Positions 23,492 to 33,417 of a stretch of DNA of 64,000 bases are shown piece after piece. Origin of the DNA: a virus; IMG/VR virus record IMGVR_UViG_3300028837_003833, positions 1 to 64,000 of that record; one strand, 5' to 3'. The first letter of the stretch is position 1, and the number at the start of each line of letters is the position of its first letter. A model generated the notes under the pieces. It saw only the letters and a list, made by a program, of their open reading frames with translations, did no database searches and was not told where the DNA came from. Made by a program: the position numbers and the translations under genes.

Positions 23492-26400
23492 TTATGCAAC
23501 TTTTTTGAAAACTGAATTATATAGGGCATCAATTATGCCCTCTTCATCCTTAAACAAAATCTCATCATCTTTAAACTTTATTGCACCCTCAGCTATATCA
23601 CCAATTACTTCACTTATTAAATTTTTCTTACTATCAAGGATATCAAGGACATGTTCATCGATAGTCTTTTGATTAACCATATGAAGAAGCAAAATATGTT
23701 CCCTGATACTACCTATCCTCTGAGCTCTACCAATAGATTGATAAAGATCCCCATAAGACCATGGTGTATCATAATAAAGTATTATTCCTGCAGCTTGCAA
23801 ATTTATTGCTGCAGATCCAGCCTGAGTAATAAAAATAATCTTACAATCTTGCTTTAAATCTTGGAAATATTTACGAGAATCATTTCTTTCCTGAATATTG
23901 TTATCTCCGGTAATCTGTGTGTATTTTATACCAAGATCATCAAGTATTACTGATAATCTCTTAATACCCGTTTTAAATCGTGTAAATACAATTGTTTTTT
24001 CATCTGAAAGTTCTTGATCAAACAATCTTCTAAATTCGGTTTCTTTTGAACTCTCACCTTCTTCACCTAACCATCCAGGACCATTAGATACTAACTGACA
24101 ATAAGATAAAGCAGCTATCTTATTTTTTTCTAAACCTTCTTTAGTAAGAGATTCTTCATATCTTATTCGAAGTAACTCATACATCTTTTCTTCTTTTTCA
24201 GTAGGCTGAGCAGTGTTATTATAATAAGATTCGAATTTAAAATATTTTTCTCTTATCAACTTACAATAAAGCTCACCGCTTAATGCTTTTCTATAAAGCT
24301 GTGTCTGTTCCTCAGACATTTCCAAAATAACCTTTCGAGAGATAAGTCGAGGAAGTTCATCTGCTACTTCTCTGGTTTTTCTTGCTAAAAAGAAAGGATC
24401 AATAATCTGCTTAAATTTTCCAAGATTTTTGTATCCTACTACTTTATTAAAAAATCGCTTTTTACCTTTTCTCCATAAAGACATTTTTTTGCGCACAGCA
24501 TATTCATTAAGAAAAGCTATTTTCCCTGGAAAAATACCCGGAGTTATTACCCTATATATAAAATAAGCTTCCTCTAATCTATTTTTTATAATAGTTGCAG
24601 ACATTCCATAACAATATGTTGCCTTATCCGATATCTCGTTAGCACCAAACCATGTTTTAGTTTTCCCGTTTTTAAATTCTTGGCAGTTACTTACGAGAAT
24701 ATTATTAGCGAAATAACTGTGATTATCCTCTACTTCAATATTATACTTGTATCTCGAAAAAGTTTTTTTAGAGTATTCGAATGGGGTGCTATATTCAATA
24801 ACATCCTCACACCTTTCCCAACCATCATCTTCAACTTGATAAGTCTCCCAAAACCCCCCACACGGAAGCATAGATTTATACAACATGCACGGGGGTATGT
24901 AATCAGATATCAAGTGTAATAACTTTATGCTACTATCTTTATTTGCTCTTAAACTATATAATTTCTTTCCACTTTTTGTTTGAGGGACGATAATAAACTC
25001 GATTCCCCAAGTAACTCTAAAATAATCTATGATTATCTCATTCTCTTTTTTAGAAAAGCCATGCGTACTTAAAGTTACTTTATCCCCATGTCTATTAGAG
25101 TATGACCCATCATCACAATACCATATTGCTATCCCAATAGGAGTTAGGCTCTCCAACCACTTTTTTGATACAACTTTTTTCCCTGATTTATTAACTATAT
25201 TTAAGTCACGTATAATATCTGTAATTGCAGTGGAGCACTCCGTACCAATGGTGTGCATAGGCTCTTTATTCCAACCGCTTTTCTGAATTGTTTCAAATGT
25301 TATGTGGTGAGACATCAGTTTTTTCTTAAAATCTAAGTAATCTAACCTCTTCCTTGATTGCATCATTTTTACTCCAGTACCAAGACCCTGAAGCAATCTT
25401 TTTATATATCGTATACTCCCATCACCTAACAATGATCCAAGTATAATCTGTTTTTGTATATCTGTTATTTTCTTTATAACCCCATAGACTATATCTCCTG
25501 GAATTAGCTCATCTGCTCTCTTTTTACCTAAAGATGTGTAGAATCCATGGTTAGGGCTACATATTACAGACAGAGTTCTTTTTCTTTTTACCTTGTACCA
25601 ACGTACAGCCTCATTCCTAAAAAAACTTACAACTTTTTTAACCTCAATCTTATTAGTCTCAAAGTTAAAAGACAAGACATCTACGCTCATTTCTCTGGAT
25701 ACAATCTTGCCGATAAGTTCGGTAGTACCATCTGCTAATGTGATCGGGGTATGATAGCTAAAGCATTCGTCAAAGGCTACCTGATATGTAGGTAATCTAT
25801 TTTCAATAATAAATTTATAATCTTCTTTAACGGCATAGTAGTTCACTATAAGGACATCAGCTTTTATAACCTGATATTGTGCCTTACGAGCTGCAAAACC
25901 CCTAATGATACAGCATTTGTGACCTGCTGCCTTTAACTCTTCTATTGTACCATACTGACCAGTACTCTTCATTCTACGTGTTTTTGGGTCCTTACACCGA
26001 ACCTCACCAAATTCATTAGTGAGAACATGCACAGTGATACCTACACAGAATGTTTCAAATTCCTCTTTCCATTGCTGCATAGCTGATTTTGGAGTTGCTA
26101 CTATAAGTTTAAGTTTTGGTTCCGTCATACGACGATAAACGTATGAGGTTATCATCTGTAAGGTGTTGTGGTTTACAAAGCCATTACCAACAAAGTTATG
26201 CTCTTCAGGAACATGAAAGTCTGCAAATGTATCTCTAACTTCTTCTACCAAAACTATCTTATCAAAATAGTAATTCTTATCTTGAATAAATTTTAAGATA
26301 GAATAGTTCGAAACTACTTCTTTTAAATTATGTGTCGCTATCGCTTGCATAAATGAATCAAGTAAATCATAAGTCAGTCTTTTCTTCTTATAAATAACTT

Positions 26401-27739
26401 CTTCAATCATTCTTTTTAAGCGATAACCTACCAAACCCTTCCAACCAGATCCTTTTACAGAAAAACCTTTATGTTCAGGAAGACTTTTTAAATGAAGAAC
26501 GATATCCTTTATTGCTTGTTTTAATAAGGGTTTACCTATAGGTATTATATCTGTATTACTATTTCTTTTCTTTTTTGCTATCTGATTAAGAAGATCATTT
26601 TTTCTATTTGATATAAACCCTATCGTTTCTTGAAATTTGACAAGATCTCTACCACAAAAATAAAGAATAAAATAAGGCTTTCTTTCTTCCCTTATTTTTA
26701 TATTTTTCTTTTTTAACCTTGATGTAATTCCAAAACTCAACAACAACAACTGTATTTGTTTTAAAAGTTCCTGAGATTTTGAAGAACAACTGATTATATT
26801 GTTTGATAGCTCTACACCACCATCCCCTTCAAAATATGCCCTTAAAAAAGCTCGAATAACCGACTTTGGGGACGACAAAATGGAATTAGGAACTGTTTGA
26901 TCACCTGATCGTGCATCAGGATTAATCCCTAAAAGTTCAAGTACTCGTACTATTTCCAAACTATTTATGGTTATTTCTTTTTTATAATTTAGAACATCTT
27001 CGGATTGACTATATCCAAAAACTTCTTGTAATAACTCACGTATCCGACTATTAATAGAAGAATCAAATTGTGTAATAACCACGGTATACTTACGGGGACA
27101 ATGCCCCTCTGATACATAGAAACCTAATAACTCTGCCAATGCCTCATCAAGATATCCTGGAATTTTATAATCTATAGAATGACTACTATCTTTTTTATAT
27201 GTAATATCAACATAAGTATCCGAAAATAAACCTTCCCTACAAATACAAACATAGTCTCCCACTTTTAGAGTATCTAATCGTTTGTATTCAAAAGAATCAA
27301 TATCCGGAGCATATATTGGATGGTGACCCAAACCTATTAATTCATAACCCTTCTGAGTTACTACCTTAATACCTTCTCTATCACCACAATAATACACAGC
27401 ATCAGGTCTAACCGCACCATTTATAGTAAGCAGCCCACAGTTACCTGAATACGGATAAAGAGTATCCTCTTTTGGGTTTTGTGGAATAAACTCTTCCAGT
27501 CTCTTAAAACCTTCAGTCGTGGGTAGGTAGGTATCTTTCGTTAAGCACTTACCTAAACCTACGCCGTCTCCCAAGACCATACGAGCGAGGGAAAGGAGAT
27601 GAAGAGCTCCTATTACTTGATAATCACGAAGTTTTGTTGTGGATTTGAGATATGAGCAAGGTTTTAAAGTTGCTTTTTTTGCCCGTCTGAGTTTTTTTAA
27701 AAATTCATAGTTAGACGGAATGCTAGCAAATGCAGCCAT
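23492..27739 (-). CDS. SNF2-family helicase with two inteins
   Basis: This 1415-residue precursor holds two inteins, leaving 594 residues of SNF2 ATPase. Motif I is VLGDGVGLGK, split after K64 by intein 1 and resuming TLQMITSYV. Motif Ia is LIVATPKSAMQQWKEEF, and motif II is VAFDE, split by intein 2 before CQEFKN (DECQ overall). Motif III is YGMSATIIKN. The C-terminal lobe has EKTIVFTRFKTGIKRL and motif VI YQSIGRAQRIGS. Such enzymes translocate on double-stranded DNA and remodel protein-DNA complexes or replication and recombination intermediates. AGGAG lies before the ATG at 27739. A structured leader and a TTGACA-type promoter head the operon, so this gene is the first of the replication transcript (27.7 to about 16 kb). 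Confidence 0.93.
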   Translation of the reverse strand: MAAFASIPSNYEFLKKLRRAKKATLKPCSYLKSTTKLRDYQVIGALHLLSLARMVLGDGVGLGKCLTKDTYLPTTEGFKRLEEFIPQNPKEDTLYPYSGNCGLLTINGAVRPDAVYYCGDREGIKVVTQKGYELIGLGHHPIYAPDIDSFEYKRLDTLKVGDYVCICREGLFSDTYVDITYKKDSSHSIDYKIPGYLDEALAELLGFYVSEGHCPRKYTVVITQFDSSINSRIRELLQEVFGYSQSEDVLNYKKEITINSLEIVRVLELLGINPDARSGDQTVPNSILSSPKSVIRAFLRAYFEGDGGVELSNNIISCSSKSQELLKQIQLLLLSFGITSRLKKKNIKIREERKPYFILYFCGRDLVKFQETIGFISNRKNDLLNQIAKKKRNSNTDIIPIGKPLLKQAIKDIVLHLKSLPEHKGFSVKGSGWKGLVGYRLKRMIEEVIYKKKRLTYDLLDSFMQAIATHNLKEVVSNYSILKFIQDKNYYFDKIVLVEEVRDTFADFHVPEEHNFVGNGFVNHNTLQMITSYVYRRMTEPKLKLIVATPKSAMQQWKEEFETFCVGITVHVLTNEFGEVRCKDPKTRRMKSTGQYGTIEELKAAGHKCCIIRGFAARKAQYQVIKADVLIVNYYAVKEDYKFIIENRLPTYQVAFDECFSYHTPITLADGTTELIGKIVSREMSVDVLSFNFETNKIEVKKVVSFFRNEAVRWYKVKRKRTLSVICSPNHGFYTSLGKKRADELIPGDIVYGVIKKITDIQKQIILGSLLGDGSIRYIKRLLQGLGTGVKMMQSRKRLDYLDFKKKLMSHHITFETIQKSGWNKEPMHTIGTECSTAITDIIRDLNIVNKSGKKVVSKKWLESLTPIGIAIWYCDDGSYSNRHGDKVTLSTHGFSKKENEIIIDYFRVTWGIEFIIVPQTKSGKKLYSLRANKDSSIKLLHLISDYIPPCMLYKSMLPCGGFWETYQVEDDGWERCEDVIEYSTPFEYSKKTFSRYKYNIEVEDNHSYFANNILVSNCQEFKNGKTKTWFGANEISDKATYCYGMSATIIKNRLEEAYFIYRVITPGIFPGKIAFLNEYAVRKKMSLWRKGKKRFFNKVVGYKNLGKFKQIIDPFFLARKTREVADELPRLISRKVILEMSEEQTQLYRKALSGELYCKLIREKYFKFESYYNNTAQPTEKEEKMYELLRIRYEESLTKEGLEKNKIAALSYCQLVSNGPGWLGEEGESSKETEFRRLFDQELSDEKTIVFTRFKTGIKRLSVILDDLGIKYTQITGDNNIQERNDSRKYFQDLKQDCKIIFITQAGSAAINLQAAGIILYYDTPWSYGDLYQSIGRAQRIGSIREHILLLHMVNQKTIDEHVLDILDSKKNLISEVIGDIAEGAIKFKDDEILFKDEEGIIDALYNSVFKKVA
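24686..25765 (-). mobile_element. Intein 2 of the SNF2 helicase (360 aa)
   Basis: It runs from C659 (CFSYHTPITLADGTTELIGK) to N1018 (NHSYFANNILVSN), with Cys at +1. Block B is CSPNHGFYT. Both LAGLIDADG motifs retain acids: ILGSLLGDGSIRY and IAIWYCDDGSY. The penultimate residue is Ser rather than His. It interrupts motif II between DE and CQ. Confidence 0.9.
26165..27547 (-). mobile_element. Intein 1 of the SNF2 helicase (461 aa)
   Basis: It runs from C65 (CLTKDTYLPTTEGFKRLEEF) to N525 (HVPEEHNFVGNGFVNHN), with Thr at +1. Block B is GLGHHPIYAPD. The homing endonuclease motifs LAELLGFYVSEG and FLRAYFEGDGGVE are both intact, followed by about 100 extra residues before block F. With all splicing and nuclease residues present, this is the best candidate for an active homing intein in the window. 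It interrupts the Walker A loop directly after the catalytic Lys. Confidence 0.92.
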
Positions 27740-27967
27740 CAGGTATATCTCCTGCTCAGATTTCCAGAAACGACTCTTATAAGACTATTAAATCTTATAC
27801 AAAGTCAAAAACAATTCCAAAAAAGACAGTTTGTCTTATAGGGGCTAATTCAAGCTAAATTCGGACTATCAAACTTGAACCTCAGATTTGTAACCCCTTG
27901 TCCACTCTAAAGATATGTAAGAATGGTTTACTTTTTAAGACTCTGTCGAAGCGATACTATTATTAAA
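27740..27967 (-). promoter_or_regulatory. Structured leader with attenuator before the SNF2 gene
   Basis: The 228-base leader on the minus strand can fold AGGGG/CCCCT (27894-27898 with 27840-27844) around TTCAAG/CTTGAA (27874-27879 with 27849-27854). An intrinsic-terminator-like hairpin (27819-27837) follows, then a segment TCTTATAAGA and the AGGAG site. A strong promoter, a long non-coding leader and a terminator before the first gene suggest attenuation of the replication operon. No long frame lies in the leader. Confidence 0.55.
27819..27837 (-). terminator. Leader terminator/attenuator hairpin
   Basis: AAGACA and TGTCTT form a 6-bp stem with a three-base loop, followed by four more T. 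It is short but well placed in the SNF2 leader, 80 bases before the start codon, so premature termination is plausible. Confidence 0.5.
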
Positions 27968-27994
27968 ACTATATACAAAAAAAATTGGTGTCAA
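27968..27994 (-). promoter_or_regulatory. Promoter TTGACA-N15-TATAGT of the replication operon
   Basis: On the minus strand TTGACA (27989-27994) and TATAGT (27968-27973) are separated by 15 bases and followed by TTTTAATA, closely matching the promoter at 7850-7876. Upstream is AATAAATCTG, related to the AATAATCT motif. Confidence 0.6.
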
Positions 27995-28002
27995 CAGATT
28001 TA

Positions 28003-29187
28003 TTAAAGTTTTTCTAAATCTTGAAATTGCTGCATTACTTGTGCCATTTCATCATACTTTTTTGCTAAAGTTCGATTTTTAGTAGCTTGGGTTCTATACT
28101 TATCAACTTCAGATTTAGGATTAATACCAATACCTTTTACGGTTGTACTGGTTGTAGTTGCTTCCTCTTCCTTAGAAGCTTCTTCTCCCATATATCCTGC
28201 AAGTATTCTTCGCGCCATCCGCTGGATTTTATAATTCTCAGATGAAAATCGCTTTTTATTTTGTTCCATAGGACTCCCTGTTGGTTTTTCCAATACATCT
28301 CCTTTTACACTGTTCTTATTCTGCTCATCCACAGATTCAAAAGGAGATTTTTTTTCTATATCAGGACTTTCTTCTGTTTTATTTAATAAAGAGGGTTCAT
28401 TTGGATTCTCTTGCTCTTTTTTTTGTATTTTCTGAAGTACAGGTCCCACAACTTTATTAAATACCGCCTGACCTCCCATATAATGACCTCCCGGTACATC
28501 ATCATTTTTAGGAATATCAAAATTAGGAAGAAGAAGCTGATTTAAATTAGTTGCCCAAATACGGTATTCATCAAAAATCTTCGAGAAATCAGAAAAATTA
28601 ATAAATTTCCCTGCTGGTCGAGTTCGATTCAATAAAACATTCCCAATATTATTTGGAGGATCCTGATCTGAGAAAAGGGACTCTCCCGAATTATCTATAT
28701 TAATAACCCCAGAATTACCTCGTTTATCAGAATAAAGTATAAGATCTGCTTCAAAATTCTCTATAGTAGCATTCGATTCTTCAGGATAAACTTTTTCACT
28801 ACCCATTATCTTTGTACCCATAGGAGTTAAATCAGCTTCATAAACTGTTAAAGTATTACCATCTTGAGAATACTGGGTAGTAGCTATAATCACCTTTTTC
28901 CAGCTAAAATAATCAGCAAAATATTTACCAGTGTTTCCTCCCTGGAGTTTTTTTATTAAAGCATCTCTTTCCGGAGTATCACTATCCAGGATCTCTGAAA
29001 GATAACCAAATTTTATGCTATTTTCAGGAGGAGCATCAAAAAAATAATAGCGCCATCTCTGTACTGGTTTATCAATATTTTGTTCAGGATGACCTGATAT
29101 ACCCTGCTGCGGATTCATAGAAGAGGGTTCATCATCAGCCGCTACAATATTTCTTAAAACATTATTGAGAATTTTCTTACTTATCAT
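28003..29187 (-). CDS. Hypothetical virion-associated protein, 394 aa
   Basis: The N-terminus MISKKILNNVLRNIVAADDE is followed by a folded region (40-250) rich in Asp, Tyr and Phe. A low-complexity middle (QKIQKKEQENPNEPSLLNK) precedes a helical C-terminus (NYKIQRMARRILAGYMGEEA, then a Thr run). It is the last gene of the virion operon and ends nine bases past the upstream TTGACA box. It begins one base after the stop of the big tail-type protein at 29189. No enzyme motif is seen. Its placement suggests a structural or assembly role. Confidence 0.65.
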   Translation of the reverse strand: MISKKILNNVLRNIVAADDEPSSMNPQQGISGHPEQNIDKPVQRWRYYFFDAPPENSIKFGYLSEILDSDTPERDALIKKLQGGNTGKYFADYFSWKKVIIATTQYSQDGNTLTVYEADLTPMGTKIMGSEKVYPEESNATIENFEADLILYSDKRGNSGVINIDNSGESLFSDQDPPNNIGNVLLNRTRPAGKFINFSDFSKIFDEYRIWATNLNQLLLPNFDIPKNDDVPGGHYMGGQAVFNKVVGPVLQKIQKKEQENPNEPSLLNKTEESPDIEKKSPFESVDEQNKNSVKGDVLEKPTGSPMEQNKKRFSSENYKIQRMARRILAGYMGEEASKEEEATTTSTTVKGIGINPKSEVDKYRTQATKNRTLAKKYDEMAQVMQQFQDLEKL

Positions 29188-29188
29188 A

Positions 29189-32100
29189 TTAACCTCTAAT
29201 TATAGGTCTTCCTACTATTTCAAAAATATCTACAACATCTTTATCTAAAAATGGGTTCAAAAGATTTTCCGTATCAATAATAGTTTCACCAGCTACTATC
29301 ATAAGAAATATCTTACCCATAAGATTTGAATTATTATAATTATTATCAATTGATTTATATCCCTTACCCGATCTCATAAATAAATAGAATTGATAAACTT
29401 TCTTATTATGACCTGTAGATAAAGAAACCGTTTCTGGATATATAACATAAGGTCTACCCTCACCTACCTTAAATAATGAATAACCACTATCAGTTAACTT
29501 AAAGTCATTTCTTCCACGCTTTGCTCCTGTATTAGATCCAACCGTAAAATCATTTGTCATAGCATTTAAAGGATCTTGGAGTTTTCTTTTTGCAAATGTC
29601 ATAAGGATATTATCTGGATTAGAACCAATCTCTAAAGGATCAGAATAACAAGTATAATCCGTAATGTTTGTCGTGGAAACCATACTCAATGCCGGAAGTC
29701 TATCTACTATATTAGAAATAATATCATTAGGAATATCCAATCGAACTATTTCATAATTAGCATCTAATACTGTTGCCTCTTTATATTTTTCTGCTAATGT
29801 AATAGAAGTATCTGATCCAACCGTAAGAATCCTATAAAAATAAGAAGAATCTTCTAATCTTATATAATCCCCCGCTTGAGCAAAATCTACCCATGATGTA
29901 TTTGTGCCAACAACACTTCGAGAACCCTGTGTAAAATCTGCGATATCTCCAAAAGTAACATCACTACTAAGAACATAGTCAACAATGGCACCTGATCCTG
30001 AAGTAGTTATAACTGCTGAATTATCATCTATGACTTTTCCGTAAATAGAATCAGTTGTAGTATTAAGCATACCCTGATAAGGAATAGTCTTATAGTAAAA
30101 ATTATAGGGATCTTCACCAAGTGTTACATAACTATGTACTAGTACCGGGACTCTCAATTTAACTAAACCTGAGGCTGCTTCTACTTTCATTATTGTAGGT
30201 AAAAATTCTGAAGTATACGTAGTATCATCTAAAATAGGATAAATAGAATTATCCGAAATATTTGTAATTTCAACTTCATCATTACCATCAAATTCATAAG
30301 CAAATGGAGTACCTTCTACGAAACCCATAGAGGTTACTGCTTTAGTTGCTATCTTGATAATGGGTTTGTCACCTGTATCAAGAGTATACTCTCCCGCAAC
30401 TCCCTCTACTGCAATAGCTTCTATAAGCTCATAAGTATCAATTATACCCTTACCTTGTTTAGACAACTCAAAAAATTTAACAGAATCGGTGATAGAATAA
30501 GTGTCTCCAACATCCTCTATGAACTTACTACCGGTATAAAGTGTAATAATAACATCAGTACTAGGATAGCTCGCCGTGGTGATTATATAATCTGTGATAG
30601 CATATGGAGTAGTAGTAATCATTCTTTCTGAAGTAAAGTCAATAAGAACATCTCCAGCTTCTACTGATTTTACTCCAAGGATATAATATTCATTATATTT
30701 ACTATCATCAAGCGTAAGTGTAACAGTGCCTGTCAATGAAGTAGTTCTATGAATAATAAGTTCATGACCAAAATTTGAAAGTTCAGTATAATTACCCCCA
30801 CAATAATGAATCTTATCAAGAACATTAATATCTCCTGGATACCCATACTCACCAGGACTCGCTCCAAAATTAAGTAGTTCTGGTGTACTTTCATTATTAT
30901 GTTTTAATAATACATCGTTATCACGAGTAGCAATAGTAACGGTATCATCTTTATTTATTTCAATAAATTCTTTTGGGATATCTTTAAATCCATATGAAGA
31001 GGAATCATACTTAAAAGTAAATTCCATAAATAAGCTGCTACTTGTTCCTACTATAGAATCAGAACCTGTGTCTGCTACAGTGATACTCGTACCATCAGAA
31101 GTCACACCACTAACCAAACCCTGATCAGGAGAATAAAATCCGTCTACTAATACTATTGTACCTGAAGGGAGTGTCACCTTGGATGCTATAGTAAATGTTC
31201 CTGCTGCCCAAACACCCACATTATTTATTTGTATAATATTGTGATCATGAGTTATTTCCGCATTACAAAAAGCACGACGTTTAAAAGTACTTCCACTAGT
31301 AGCAGAACCATCTCCAATACTAGGAATACCACTGATACTATTTACTCGTTCTATCTTTAATACAGTATTACCACCTGAACTTGGAGGAATAATATACCCA
31401 TCCTCTCCAAAACCTTTTCTAAATACCGTAGCTAATTCTCCAGCCATTAGTTTACTAATAGTAGAATCAGCAATACTTTTAATACTTTCAGAAATAACAA
31501 TTTTATGCCTTAAATCTACGATATCATCCTTATAAATAATATCAACTGCTTTATCATCAGGACGATCAGATCTATATCCTAATGCCATCATATCTTTAGT
31601 AACCATAGTATTATCGATCGTAGTAGAGACAAATTCATCAGTCGACAATACTCTTCGATATACAATGAACATTGGGATAGCATAAACATATCCATCAACT
31701 GTACTTAAAAATGCTTCATCAGTTGATGAGCCATCTCCAGAAATATATAGACCAGGATCAGATGATCCATAAGGTTCAAAAGGCTTGGTTGTTGCTGGAG
31801 AAGTTCTTCCTCCCCATGGATAAATAGGAATAAGATCAAATATTTCTTTGGTTACATCTGTTATTATTGATGTTATTTTCTTAGATCTTATACGATACTG
31901 TATTTGTACCCTTTTAGTAGTCTCACAACCTATTACAGGCCATTCAATTTCATTATCAGAATAAGGATTTGTAAGAACATTTCCGTAAGGATAAATATCA
32001 TCATCAGTCCCTACTAATTTCCTCCATACTTCAAGATATACAAATTCAGACGATTGATTAGTAGGATCATTCAAGATAATTAGATTATTATTATCAGAAC

Positions 32101-32440
32101 TATTCGTTGATTGAACAAGAATAGGCCATCCATTAACTATAGCAATATTATTATTTAATGATGCCAATTTAAAACTATTAGCAGTATACGTACTGGAACA
32201 TAAAACATTCCCAGTACGAGCATCTGCTTCAACAGGATCCTGAAGAATATCATCAATATGCAACCACCCGGATGGTAATGATGCTTTTGCAAGACTTTGT
32301 ATCTTCTCATTACCAATTTGATTTATAAGATTCCACTCTGAAGTTAAAGGAGGATGCCTGTACTGAAATACTACATTATCCAGATTTCTATCTTTAACAT
32401 CAAGCACACGGGTCTGCTGATCACCAAAATATTCTGCCAT
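29189..32440 (-). CDS. Large virion protein, paralogue of the 48580-52983 product
   Basis: This 1083-residue protein is mostly beta-rich. It shares ordered landmarks with the product of 48580-52983: an N-terminal VVFQYRHPPLTSEWN against VVFQKGKPPLDTELN, LPSGWL/IPSGWL, VNGWPILV/VNGWPVYV, VYLEVWRKL/VFLEVWRAI, ETTKRVQIQYRIR/ETTKRIQIQYRIR, IPMFIVYRR/IPMFFVTRR, and a matching C-terminal RPIIRG/KPLVRK. The two are therefore full-length paralogues. Proteins of this kind are probably tail or baseplate appendage components. AAGGT precedes the ATG. No enzymatic motif is visible. Confidence 0.7.
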   Translation of the reverse strand: MAEYFGDQQTRVLDVKDRNLDNVVFQYRHPPLTSEWNLINQIGNEKIQSLAKASLPSGWLHIDDILQDPVEADARTGNVLCSSTYTANSFKLASLNNNIAIVNGWPILVQSTNSSDNNNLIILNDPTNQSSEFVYLEVWRKLVGTDDDIYPYGNVLTNPYSDNEIEWPVIGCETTKRVQIQYRIRSKKITSIITDVTKEIFDLIPIYPWGGRTSPATTKPFEPYGSSDPGLYISGDGSSTDEAFLSTVDGYVYAIPMFIVYRRVLSTDEFVSTTIDNTMVTKDMMALGYRSDRPDDKAVDIIYKDDIVDLRHKIVISESIKSIADSTISKLMAGELATVFRKGFGEDGYIIPPSSGGNTVLKIERVNSISGIPSIGDGSATSGSTFKRRAFCNAEITHDHNIIQINNVGVWAAGTFTIASKVTLPSGTIVLVDGFYSPDQGLVSGVTSDGTSITVADTGSDSIVGTSSSLFMEFTFKYDSSSYGFKDIPKEFIEINKDDTVTIATRDNDVLLKHNNESTPELLNFGASPGEYGYPGDINVLDKIHYCGGNYTELSNFGHELIIHRTTSLTGTVTLTLDDSKYNEYYILGVKSVEAGDVLIDFTSERMITTTPYAITDYIITTASYPSTDVIITLYTGSKFIEDVGDTYSITDSVKFFELSKQGKGIIDTYELIEAIAVEGVAGEYTLDTGDKPIIKIATKAVTSMGFVEGTPFAYEFDGNDEVEITNISDNSIYPILDDTTYTSEFLPTIMKVEAASGLVKLRVPVLVHSYVTLGEDPYNFYYKTIPYQGMLNTTTDSIYGKVIDDNSAVITTSGSGAIVDYVLSSDVTFGDIADFTQGSRSVVGTNTSWVDFAQAGDYIRLEDSSYFYRILTVGSDTSITLAEKYKEATVLDANYEIVRLDIPNDIISNIVDRLPALSMVSTTNITDYTCYSDPLEIGSNPDNILMTFAKRKLQDPLNAMTNDFTVGSNTGAKRGRNDFKLTDSGYSLFKVGEGRPYVIYPETVSLSTGHNKKVYQFYLFMRSGKGYKSIDNNYNNSNLMGKIFLMIVAGETIIDTENLLNPFLDKDVVDIFEIVGRPIIRG

Positions 32441-32454
32441 ATTTTTTACCTTAT

Positions 32455-33414
32455 TCAGTTTTTACTGATGAAGTTATGCCTCATCATATCCAAAGGATAT
32501 ATTATTTCTTGTTCAAATTGAGGAACCTTAAGAGCAAATAAAATAAGATTCTTATAGTCAAGTTTAAGATCTTGGAACATATCCGCATTTATAAACCAAT
32601 TTGCGGGGTAAGAAGTATTCTTTTTAAAAACCTCATCAATGTACACAAAATTTGAAAGCATTAATAGGACATCAGAAACAATAGATTTTATCTTCTCAAA
32701 ACTATGAATAATATTAGGTATTAAAACAGTACTTATTACCTTCTTTTCTTCATCATAAACATTAAAAAGAGGTAACTCTAATTTATGTGTAAAACTGTCT
32801 ATTGATTTTAAGATAATGCTTGTATAAAATTCGATTTTCTCCCAATCTTCATTCTCCATTGCAGAATCTCTCATCTTTTCTAAAATCTGCTGAGTGGGTT
32901 TAGCTCCCCACATACTATCTACAAGTTTACCACAGGTAATAGAGAGTATATCCTCTCGACAAACTTTCAAGGTCTCATTAATGTCATGAATAATCTGTGA
33001 AAAATTCCTTATCTTTTTTAAAAACTTTTCCGGAGCAAAAGCCTCTTCAAAATCTAATTTAACTGGAAAATTATGAGGAATCTCCATAGATTGATTTATT
33101 ATTTTTATAGAAGAACCTAAATCTTTTTTTATACCACTAAGAATAGTATCTGATAATTTTGCCCCCTTTAACAAATAAGTTTGAATAGAATTCGGTTTTT
33201 GATTATCTAATCCACTAGTTATTAAATCTTTAATCAAATGAGCTATTTTATCATAATCAGTTCCTGTATCCTTACAATCAATAACATCATAACCATTTAT
33301 AGAAATATTCGATAATTTATTCTTAGTATTCAAACCATAACAATTACTTCCCGCTTTAAATTGAGCAATTACCTTAGAGCTAGAGGATTTGATATTTCGT
33401 AATAAATGTTTCAT
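32455..33414 (-). CDS. Hypothetical virion-operon protein, 319 aa
   Basis: This is a mostly helical 319-residue protein (KFLKKIRNFSQIIHDINETLK and FEKIKSIVSDVLLMLSNFVY). There are no recognised motifs and the few Cys are scattered. It lies tightly between two virion-like genes (three bases from the one upstream, 14 from the one downstream), so it is probably a structural or assembly protein. Confidence 0.65.
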   Translation of the reverse strand: MKHLLRNIKSSSSKVIAQFKAGSNCYGLNTKNKLSNISINGYDVIDCKDTGTDYDKIAHLIKDLITSGLDNQKPNSIQTYLLKGAKLSDTILSGIKKDLGSSIKIINQSMEIPHNFPVKLDFEEAFAPEKFLKKIRNFSQIIHDINETLKVCREDILSITCGKLVDSMWGAKPTQQILEKMRDSAMENEDWEKIEFYTSIILKSIDSFTHKLELPLFNVYDEEKKVISTVLIPNIIHSFEKIKSIVSDVLLMLSNFVYIDEVFKKNTSYPANWFINADMFQDLKLDYKNLILFALKVPQFEQEIIYPLDMMRHNFISKN

Positions 33415-33417
33415 ACG

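Noticed and set aside
23492-27739. Separate genes rather than inteins in the SNF2 frame
   Set aside because: The frame is continuous and the insert borders carry the splicing motifs (Cys at start, HN or SN at end) exactly within helicase motifs.
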